Shown one piece after another: positions 55,456 through 61,885 of a DNA stretch of 64,000 nt (positions are counted from its first letter, which is position 1; each line of letters opens with the position of its first letter). Source of the DNA: Bradyrhizobium sp. MOS003 (GTDB lineage Bacteria; Pseudomonadota; Alphaproteobacteria; Rhizobiales; Xanthobacteraceae); assembly GCF_003020125.1 (NCBI RefSeq), contig NZ_PYFW01000001.1, positions 1,426,001 through 1,490,000 of the forward strand, given 5' to 3'. The notes below the pieces were generated by a model. The model was given only the letters and a program-made list of their open reading frames with translations, did not search any database and was not told where the DNA came from. Both the position numbers and the translations under genes were made by a program.

Positions 55456-55731
55456 CTACTGGCGATATTGCTGGATGCGGGTGGTGCGAAGACCCGCCAG
55501 ACCATGCTGGTCGATGGAAAACTGCCAGGAAAGGAATTCGTCGACCGTCAGGGTATAACGGCTGCAGGCCTCCTCAAGCGAGAGAAGTCCACCACGGACG
55601 GCGGCGACGACTTCGGCCTTGCGGCGGATGACCCAGCGTTTGGTGCCGGGTGCAGGCAGGTCCGCGATCGTCAACGGACTGCCGTCCGGCCCGATGACGT
55701 ATTTTACCCTCGGGCGATGGGGTTCTGTCAT
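55456..55731 (-). CDS. sciP: SciP (DUF1153), small CtrA-inhibitory protein
   Basis: A 91-residue protein matching DUF1153/SciP: YVIGPDGSPLTIADLPAPGT, RWVIRRKAEVVAAVRGGLLS, LEEACSRYTLTVDEFLSW. In Caulobacter SciP binds CtrA and blocks activation of its target promoters after replication begins. The helix-turn-helix-like core (EEACSRYTLTVDEF) is kept. The start MTEPHRPRVKY at 55731 is used; an in-frame upstream ATG would add seven residues. It lies between fliF and flgD, with its own hairpin and a candidate CtrA site upstream. Confidence 0.9.
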   Translation of the reverse strand: MTEPHRPRVKYVIGPDGSPLTIADLPAPGTKRWVIRRKAEVVAAVRGGLLSLEEACSRYTLTVDEFLSWQFSIDQHGLAGLRTTRIQQYRQ

Positions 55732-55788
55732 GGCGTACTCACAAACTCTCAACCACTGAACTCACTTCACAACCCTACGCATCGCGGC

Positions 55789-55803
55789 TTAAAAATCCGC
55801 TAA
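55789..55803 (-). promoter_or_regulatory. Possible CtrA box upstream of sciP
   Basis: On the minus strand the sequence TTAGCGGATTTTTAA is TTAG-N7-TTAA, one base away from the TTAA-N7-TTAA CtrA consensus and with the right spacing. It lies about 58 bases upstream of the sciP start. CtrA activates sciP in Caulobacter. No footprint evidence; the AT-rich setting makes a chance match possible. Confidence 0.4.
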
Positions 55804-55955
55804 GCCTAAGGCTTCAATACAATTCTCGTTGAAACTTGCGGGAACGCGACCGGCCCGAGGCGCTGAAAACGCAATTTAAGCGGGTCGGGCGGGGTCTTCG
55901 TAAATACTTTACTAACGAACGGGGCCTGCGCGGTGGTGCTGCAAGGCCTTTTTAG

Positions 55956-56080
55956 TTGTCCCGGCGAAGGCCGGGACCGATACCGCGTGATCTATCGATG
56001 TGACGCGGGTAGCAGAACCGAGAATGTCTTAGCCAAATTGCCTTTGGTGGTTATGGATCCCGGCCTTCGCCGGGATGACA
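55956..56080. repeat. Two facing copies of a GTCCCGGCGAAGGCCGGGAC repeat
   Basis: The left copy near 55956-55977 and the right copy near 56059-56080 are short palindromes in opposite orientation, so the pair also forms one large inverted repeat of about 125 bases. This is a common dispersed repeat in Bradyrhizobium-type genomes. It lies in the 375-base gap between flgD and sciP, which otherwise holds only the sciP upstream region. Confidence 0.8.
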
Positions 56081-56106
56081 TCTTAGGTGTGGCTCTTGCG
56101 CGGGCC

Positions 56107-56814
56107 TCAATTGCTGCTGGTGGCGATGATGCTCTTCACCTGGCTCAGCGTGTAGCTGGCGCCGTCGATGGTGAGCAGGGGCGGCGACTGGGTCAGGTCG
56201 ACCGACGACACCACGCCCTGCACCTGGGCTGCGATGCCGACATTGTTGTTGGCGACGTCCTTGCCGGTAGCCGTGATGGTGTACTTGCCGTCGGGCCATT
56301 GCGTGCCGTCATTGCCCATGCCGCCCCAGGTGAAGGGGACGTCGGTCCCCGCGCCGGCGGTGTATTTGCCGGTGAACACGGTCTGGCCGGTGGAATTGGC
56401 GACGGTGATGTCGACGGTGGAGTCGGTCGGCACGTTGAGGTGCCAGGTCGCGGACGAGTTCGTCATGGTCGCGGTGGTGCCGTCGACCAGAGCGGTCTTG
56501 CCGACGAAGCCCAGCGCCTGGGTCGCCTGCGTGGTCTGCTGCAGGGTGACGAGCTGGGACAGCGCGTCGTTGGTTTTGAGCTGCTGCTCGACGCCGGCGA
56601 ACTGCACCAGCTGCTGGGTGAACTGGTTGGTGTCGAGCGGATCCAGCGGGTTCTGATTCTGCAGCTGCGTGGTCAGCAGCGTCAGGAAGGTCTGGAAGTT
56701 GCCGGCGAGCGTCGATCCCGTGGTCGAGCCCAGCGAGTTCGACGAGGAGGATTTCGGGAGGTCGGTGGTCCCGGAGACGACGGTAGGAGCGGTAGCGCCA
56801 GTCGTGGTGGTCAT
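56107..56814 (-). CDS. flgD: FlgD, flagellar hook-assembly (hook cap) protein
   Basis: A 235-residue extracellular assembly protein. The N-terminal FlgD signature is clear: NFQTFLTLLTTQLQNQNPLDP, DTNQFTQQLVQFAGVEQQ. It is followed by an Ig-like FlgD domain (STVDITVANSTGQTVFTGKY, FTWGGMGNDGTQWPDGKYTI). The ATG at 56814 is used; 13 bases separate it from the fliK stop upstream, so the two are co-transcribed. Confidence 0.95.
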   Translation of the reverse strand: MTTTTGATAPTVVSGTTDLPKSSSSNSLGSTTGSTLAGNFQTFLTLLTTQLQNQNPLDPLDTNQFTQQLVQFAGVEQQLKTNDALSQLVTLQQTTQATQALGFVGKTALVDGTTATMTNSSATWHLNVPTDSTVDITVANSTGQTVFTGKYTAGAGTDVPFTWGGMGNDGTQWPDGKYTITATGKDVANNNVGIAAQVQGVVSSVDLTQSPPLLTIDGASYTLSQVKSIIATSSN

Positions 56815-56827
56815 GTCGAATACTCCC

Positions 56828-58450
56828 TCACACTCTGATGTCGACGCCGCTGCTCGGCCCGTACATGCGGCCATAGCCGCGCCCGACGGGTGCGGCAGCA
56901 GCGGTGTCGTCCTCGCTGATGATCAGCCGGCGGGCATTGCCGCCATTGTCGTTGTTCTGGCCGGAGTTCTGGCCCGATGAATTCTGGTCGCGCAGGCTGA
57001 AGGACAGCCCGTTGCTGCCGGACTTGAGGCCGGCATCGTCGAGCGCGCGCTGCAAGTGCGGCGCGTCCTGGCGCAGTAGCTGCAGCGTCTCCGGCTTCTC
57101 CACCGTGAGATGCGAGGTGACGTTGCCGTTGCGGTCGACATTGATGCGGACGTCGATGCGGCCGAGTTCGGCCGGGTCGAGGCTGATGTCGAAGCGGGAC
57201 TTGCCGGAGCGGAACGCGGCGGCGATCTCGATTGGGATACCGTTGACCGGCACCGCCGTCGCACTGGCCCCGGTCGCGGTCAGCGTCGCGCTCGAAGCGG
57301 ACGCAGTCGAGGTCGTATTGGTGAGCGGCGCCTGCACGGCGGAGGCGGCCTGCGCGCTGGTGTCGGTCGGGGAGACCGCGCCTTGCGCGCCTGCATGAGG
57401 AAGCGTCGTCGGTGCGCCCTGGGTCGCATCGGCAGTGCGGTCCGAAGCCTTGGCCTCGGTCGCCGCGCCATCCGCCTGCGGCTTCGCGGCTTGCGGATGC
57501 GCGGCGGCGTTGGCGGTCGCAGTGCCCGGCGCCTGTGTCGGGGCCGCGTTCGCCTGGCCGGCGTCCTGGCCGATATCGGAAACGTCGGACTGTCCTTGCG
57601 CGGTGGCGACGGCGGCCTGGAACGAGGTCTTCGGCGTGCCCTGGTTGACGGGGATCAGGCCGCCGTTCGGCTTGGCGTCGGTCGCGGCTGCGTCGGTCGC
57701 CCCGGTTGCGGCATCGGCCAGCGTCGCGGAGGTGTCGGCATCGACCTTGGCACCGGCGGTCTTGGCGTTCTTGTCGGCCGGCGTGGCGGTGTCGGTCTTG
57801 GTGCCCGCGATCTGCGCCGCGGTCGAGGCGCTGGCGGCGATGCCGGCGGCGGCGATCGTCAGCGGCGAGGTGGTGGCGGCCTGTTCTGCAGCCGCGTTGG
57901 GATCGGCAGGGACGACCGGCGCGGCAATCACGATGGCATTCGGATCCGGCACAGCGGCCTGCGCCGCGTCGGCCGGCGCGGATGCTGCGGCATCGACTGC
58001 GGCGGTTAGCGTGTCGGTGCCTTCGGTCTTGTCGTCCTTGGTTTTCCCGGAGCTATCAGCCGATTTGGCGTCTGATGCCTCGGCCTTGTCCTTATCCTTG
58101 GCCTTGCCGGCGTCCTTGGCCGGATCGGTGGTCGTGTCGTCGGTCCTGTCGTTCGTCTTGTCGTCCCTGGCGGCCGCGGATGTGTCGTCGCTCGCCCTGC
58201 TCTGCGAGGATTGATCGGTGGGCGAGGGGTCGCGCGGGCCCTTGTCGGCGGAGGACGAATCGCTCCGCCGCGGCGCGCTATCCTGGGCCTGCGTGGCCGC
58301 ATTGCTGTTGATCGCCTGGGTGTTGCTGTCGACCAGCGAGCCGAAGGCGTCGTTCGCGGACGGCTCCCTGGTGCTCTGCGACCGCGCAGGCTTTTGCTGC
58401 GCGCTCGGAACTGGCACGCTGGCCACGACATCTGACGTACGACTGACCAC
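56828..58450 (-). CDS. fliK: FliK-type flagellar hook-length control protein
   Basis: A protein of about 540 residues. The first 350 residues are a low-complexity Ala/Asp/Lys/Thr/Ser stretch, as expected of a flexible ruler. The C-terminal Flg_hook domain is near residues 400-490: RFDISLDPAELGRIDVRINV, VTSHLTVEKPETLQLLRQDAP, LQRALDDAGLKSGSNGLSFSL. The GTG at 58450 is preferred as start because AAGGGG lies seven bases upstream; upstream in-frame codons extend the frame but look untranslated. It measures hook length and switches export specificity. It is the first gene of the fliK-flgD pair. Confidence 0.85.
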   Translation of the reverse strand: MVSRTSDVVASVPVPSAQQKPARSQSTREPSANDAFGSLVDSNTQAINSNAATQAQDSAPRRSDSSSADKGPRDPSPTDQSSQSRASDDTSAAARDDKTNDRTDDTTTDPAKDAGKAKDKDKAEASDAKSADSSGKTKDDKTEGTDTLTAAVDAAASAPADAAQAAVPDPNAIVIAAPVVPADPNAAAEQAATTSPLTIAAAGIAASASTAAQIAGTKTDTATPADKNAKTAGAKVDADTSATLADAATGATDAAATDAKPNGGLIPVNQGTPKTSFQAAVATAQGQSDVSDIGQDAGQANAAPTQAPGTATANAAAHPQAAKPQADGAATEAKASDRTADATQGAPTTLPHAGAQGAVSPTDTSAQAASAVQAPLTNTTSTASASSATLTATGASATAVPVNGIPIEIAAAFRSGKSRFDISLDPAELGRIDVRINVDRNGNVTSHLTVEKPETLQLLRQDAPHLQRALDDAGLKSGSNGLSFSLRDQNSSGQNSGQNNDNGGNARRLIISEDDTAAAAPVGRGYGRMYGPSSGVDIRV

Positions 58451-58796
58451 AGGCGACCCCTTGGAAACAACTTCGGCATCCAAGGGAGCAAGGAGCGGGC
58501 CAGTGCTGCGACATGTAAATTTATATAGCGAAATCAATATGTTAAATATCGAGCCAGCCGCCGCGGGAGCTGCCGCGACCCCGTCATTTCTGCCTCCCGG
58601 CAAGAATTGCCCTAAGCTGGCGGCGTGCGTGATTGCTTCACCGGAATGCCGCCTATATTAAAGAGGTTACTCTCAGCCGCTTTCGACCGGGCAGTCGTGC
58701 CTTGCGGGAACCAAAGTTCCCGGGGATCGACCACGTCCCGCGAGAAGCATGAAATCGCGGATCGCCGCACGCCGCCGTCATAACCCTCAAAGGCCC
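58451..58796. other. Divergent intergenic region between fliK and mnmA
   Basis: No gene is seen here, though mnmA could start at 58749. An AT-rich patch at about 58511-58550 (TAAATTTATATAGCGAAATC and onward) is the probable promoter area of fliK-flgD. On the minus strand it has one TTAA half site but no full CtrA box, and no clear sigma-54 element. Confidence 0.5.
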
Positions 58797-59978
58797 ATGC
58801 TCAACAGTCTGGATCTCGAAGGCCGTCCTGAGGACACCAGGGTCGTCGTCGCCATGTCGGGCGGCGTCGATTCCTCGACCACGGCTGCGCTTCTGAAGGC
58901 GGAAGGCTACGACGTCGTCGGCATCACGCTGCAGCTCTACGACCATGGCGCGGCGACCCATCGCAAGGGCGCCTGCTGCGCCGGCCAGGACATCCACGAC
59001 GCCCGCGACGTCGCCGCCAAGCTCGGCATTCCCCATTACGTGCTCGACTACGAAGATCGCTTCCGCGAATCCGTCATCGACAATTTCGCCGACAGCTACG
59101 CGCTCGGCGAGACGCCGGTGCCGTGCATCGAGTGCAACCGCAGCGTCAAGTTCCGCGACCTCCTCAAGACCGCGCGCGAGCTCGGCGCGCAGGCGCTCGC
59201 CACCGGCCATTATGTCGCCTCGCGCCGCCGCGACGACGGTTCGCGCGCGCTGGTCTGCGCCGCCGACGCCGACCGCGACCAGAGCTATTTCCTGTTCGCG
59301 ACCACGCAGTCACAGCTCGACTTCCTCCGCTTCCCGCTCGGCGACATGACCAAGCCCGAGACGCGCGAGCTGGCGCGCCGCTTCGGTCTGAGCGTCGCCG
59401 ACAAGCACGACAGCCAGGACATCTGCTTCGTGCCGACGGGGCGCTACACCGACATCATCACGCGCCTGCGTCCGAACGCGATGGACCCCGGTGACATCGT
59501 CGATCTCGACGGGCGCGTGCTCGGCCGCCACAACGGCATTGCCAATTTCACCGTCGGCCAGCGCCGCGGCCTCGGCATCGCGGCTCACGCGCCGCTGTTC
59601 GTGGTGCGCCTCGATGCCGCCAACCGCCGCGTCGTGGTCGGCCCGCGCGATGCCCTGAAGATGCACCGCATCGCGCTTCGTGACGTCAACTGGATCGGCG
59701 GCGGCGAGATCGACCGCGCCATCGGCGCCGGCCTCGAACTGTTCGTGCGCGTGCGCTCGACCCGCGCGCCGCAGCCCGCGTGGCTGCGCGGCAGCGACGG
59801 CCATTACGAGGTCGAGCTCGTCGGTGGCGAGGAGGGCGTCTCGCCGGGACAAGCCTGCGTGTTTTACGATGCGCCTTCGGGACAGGCCCGCGTGCTCGGC
59901 GGTGGTTTCATCCAGAGCGCCGCGGCCAAGGTCGCGAGCAACGTAGCGAGGCCGCTGGTGGAAGCGGTGCGCGGCTAA
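58797..59978 (+). CDS. mnmA: tRNA-specific 2-thiouridylase MnmA
   Basis: A 393-residue enzyme that puts sulfur on U34 of tRNA-Lys, -Glu and -Gln. The PP-loop motif [10 protein letters not shown] binds ATP. Catalytic cysteines are in [14 protein letters not shown] and in [11 protein letters not shown], and a third region is [11 protein letters not shown]. The start [11 protein letters not shown] is chosen; an ATG at 58749 would add 16 residues and has a better ribosome site (CGAGAAG), so the start is not settled. Ends 24 bases before the next gene. Confidence 0.96.
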   Translation: MLNSLDLEGRPEDTRVVVAMSGGVDSSTTAALLKAEGYDVVGITLQLYDHGAATHRKGACCAGQDIHDARDVAAKLGIPHYVLDYEDRFRESVIDNFADSYALGETPVPCIECNRSVKFRDLLKTARELGAQALATGHYVASRRRDDGSRALVCAADADRDQSYFLFATTQSQLDFLRFPLGDMTKPETRELARRFGLSVADKHDSQDICFVPTGRYTDIITRLRPNAMDPGDIVDLDGRVLGRHNGIANFTVGQRRGLGIAAHAPLFVVRLDAANRRVVVGPRDALKMHRIALRDVNWIGGGEIDRAIGAGLELFVRVRSTRAPQPAWLRGSDGHYEVELVGGEEGVSPGQACVFYDAPSGQARVLGGGFIQSAAAKVASNVARPLVEAVRG

Positions 59979-60002
59979 GAACATAAGCTGGGGCGAGGGG
60001 GC

Positions 60003-60641
60003 ATGGCAGCAGATATCTCGCGGGCCGGGGTCGAGAAGGCCTATGGCCGCTGGGCGCCGGTCTATGATCTCGTGTTCGGCAAGGTGTTCGACGCCGGGCG
60101 GCAGTCGACCATCGCGGAGGCCGACCGCATCGGCGGGCGCATCCTCGACGTCGGCGTCGGCACCGGCCTTTCGCTCTCCGACTATTCGCGCACCACGAAG
60201 ATCTGCGGCGTCGACATCTCCGAGCCGATGCTGCGCAAGGCGCAGGCGCGCGTGCGTGCGCTGCGGCTCTCCAATGTCGAAGTGCTCTCGGTGATGGACG
60301 CGAAGAACCTCGCCTTCCCCGAAAACTTCTTCGACGCGGTGGTGGCGCAATATGTCATCACCGCCGTGCCCGATCCCGAAGGCACGCTCGACGAGTTCGT
60401 GCGCGTGCTCAAGCCCGGCGGCGAGCTGATTCTTGTCAACCACATCGGCGCCGAGAGCGGCCCGCGCAAATTGTTCGAGCTCGCCTTCGCCCCCATCGCC
60501 CGCCGCCTCGGCTGGCGCCCGGAATTCCCGTGGGCCCGCCTCGTTAACTGGGCCGCCAAACACGGCGGCATCACGCTCGCCGAGCGCCGCCCCATGCCGC
60601 CGATGGGGCACTTTTCGCTGATCCGCTACCACAAATCGTGA
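60003..60641 (+). CDS. pmtA: SAM-dependent methyltransferase, probable phosphatidylethanolamine N-methyltransferase
   Basis: A 212-residue class I methyltransferase. The SAM motif is ILDVGVGTGLSL, then CGVDISEPMLRKA and the catalytic-side strand VVAQYVITAVPDPEGTL. The opening RWAPVYDLVFGKVFDAGR is typical of the soluble rhizobial PmtA type, which makes phosphatidylcholine by methylating phosphatidylethanolamine at the membrane surface. A related methyltransferase for another lipid or quinone remains possible. Co-directional with mnmA, 24 bases apart. Confidence 0.78.
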   Translation: MAADISRAGVEKAYGRWAPVYDLVFGKVFDAGRQSTIAEADRIGGRILDVGVGTGLSLSDYSRTTKICGVDISEPMLRKAQARVRALRLSNVEVLSVMDAKNLAFPENFFDAVVAQYVITAVPDPEGTLDEFVRVLKPGGELILVNHIGAESGPRKLFELAFAPIARRLGWRPEFPWARLVNWAAKHGGITLAERRPMPPMGHFSLIRYHKS

Positions 60642-60685
60642 TCGTGTTGCGGGAACACGCGCCGTGATCGGCGCGTTTCCCTCCC

Positions 60686-61045
60686 ATGCGCACCACATCG
60701 AACATCATTCTGGCCATCCTCCTGATTGCCGCCTCAGGCAGCGCGATCGCGCAGGCTCCGCCCGCCCCCGCGACGCCGCCGCAAGCGACCGCGCCGCCGT
60801 CTCCGCAACGCGCGGCCGGCTGCGCGTCCTCAGACCGGATGACCGCCGCCCCGGACGGCACCGCCACCACCGGCCAGTCCCGGGAACCGCTCGGCGACAA
60901 GCTCGCCAAGACCGACGGCGTGCTCTGCCCGCCCTCCGACGTCGACCCCGACATGCACGCCCCGGCCCCCGACACCGGCGGCAACACCCCCGTCATCCCG
61001 CCTCCTGGCAGTCCCGGCGGCGATCAGACGGTCCGGCCGAAGTAA
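60686..61045 (+). CDS. Small secreted proline-rich hypothetical protein
   Basis: A 119-residue protein with a signal peptide (IILAILLIAASGSAIA). The mature part is Pro/Ala-rich with two Cys (AAGCASSDR, VLCPPSDVD), which could form one disulphide. No family recognised. It lies 44 bases after pmtA. Repeat-like sequence fills the 262-base gap before the tRNA gene; no other gene is seen there. Confidence 0.72.
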   Translation: MRTTSNIILAILLIAASGSAIAQAPPAPATPPQATAPPSPQRAAGCASSDRMTAAPDGTATTGQSREPLGDKLAKTDGVLCPPSDVDPDMHAPAPDTGGNTPVIPPPGSPGGDQTVRPK

Positions 61046-61307
61046 TAGATTTTCGCGGGTTGCGGTCCTTCGCCTCTCTCTCGGGGAAGGTGAAATCTGT
61101 GCAAAGCGCGGATTTCGGGTGAAGGGGCTCCTCCGCAAGTCTGGTGCTCGAAAACGGGAAAATCCGGCGCCAAAATCGGCCGCTTTTCCACCCACACCGC
61201 CTTGTCCCGCCGAAGCTTGAGCGAAGGCGGATTGACTTCCCGGCTTCCCCTTCATTATATGCCGCGCGTTCGCGAGATCGGCCGTAGCAGCCGTTCGCGA
61301 TCCCTGT

Positions 61308-61384
61308 GGCGGGGTAGCTCAGCTGGTTAGAGCACGGGAATCATAATCCTGGGGTCGGGGGTTCGAGTCCCTCTCCCGCTACCA
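61308..61384 (+). tRNA. tRNA-Met (CAU), elongator type
   Basis: A 77-base tRNA. Acceptor stem GGCGGGG pairs with TCCCGCT (with G:T at both ends), D arm GCTC...GAGC, anticodon stem CGGGA/TCCTG around the loop ATCATAA (anticodon CAT at 61342-61344), T arm with GTTCGAG and encoded CCA at the 3' end. Position 1 is G paired, not the C1:A72 mismatch of an initiator, so it is elongator Met; an Ile2 tRNA that reads AUA after lysidine modification is the alternative. Confidence 0.93.
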
Positions 61385-61553
61385 ATTCCAGCGTAACCCG
61401 TTGATTTCCCAGCCTTGGCCGATCGATGTTTCAACACGAGGGATATCTCATTGATACATCCTCGACGGTCGTGGATCAATTCTCGCCGTGAACAATCAAC
61501 ATCGCCGCGGAGAGCCGACGTGCCGACTGCGATTTGAAAGTGTGGTGGGTTAA

Positions 61554-61582
61554 CGGGGGTTCGAATCCCTCCCTCTCCGCCA
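61554..61582 (+). repeat. tRNA 3'-end remnant (tRNA-Ser-like), possible att site
   Basis: CGGGGGTTCGAATCCCTCCC followed by TCTCCGCCA is the T arm and 3' acceptor of a tRNA, including CCA, and fits tRNA-Ser (CCTCTCC as the acceptor strand). A GGAGAG at 61509-61514 could be the matching 5' strand, but the D and anticodon arms between are not intact. It lies about 170 bases after the tRNA-Met gene and just before the truncated relaxase. Such remnants mark integration sites of mobile elements. Confidence 0.65.
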
Positions 61583-61885
61583 GTTAATTCGCCCCATCCG
61601 CCACTTTCTGGACCTGCGAAAAGCTCGAAAAACAACGCTTCCGGCCTGCCCGAGTGTGCAAGTGTCGAAGCGTGTATCCCGCATTGTAGTCAGCAAAGTA
61701 GTCCACCAGAACGGCGCGTCCGAGCTTCCGACGCGCCGGCCCAGAGGGCCGGGGCGTGCCCCGACCTACCTGGTGTGCCGGCTTTCCACGTATTTCTTCC
61801 AGATTCGGCCCCCCTCTAGCCTTGCAGCAGGACTGCCGTCATGCGCTCCTATTCGGGTGCGACTTGGGGTGCTTCCGCATCGTGA
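61583..61885. other. Gene-free segment between tRNA remnant and truncated relaxase
   Basis: No convincing gene in any frame. It has a GC-rich palindrome at about 61735-61765 (GGCCCAGAGGGCCGGGGC and neighbours). In the relaxase frame a TGA at 61883 is the last stop before homologous sequence begins, so the junction of the truncation lies in this segment. Confidence 0.6.

Noticed and set aside
55956..56080. CRISPR array
   Set aside because: Only two copies, in opposite orientation, with palindromic units and no spacer regularity; no cas genes.
61509..61582. A complete tRNA-Ser gene
   Set aside because: The 5' GGAGAG and 3' CTCTCC could pair, and TTTGAAA resembles an anticodon loop, but the D arm and anticodon stem do not fold and there is no proper variable arm, so only a remnant is supported.
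61327..61635. Minus-strand open frame across the tRNA-Met gene and the tRNA remnant, with GGIRTPV- and RGTRTPD-like peptides
   Set aside because: These peptides are a known artefact of translating the antisense of tRNA T arms and are not evidence of a protein.
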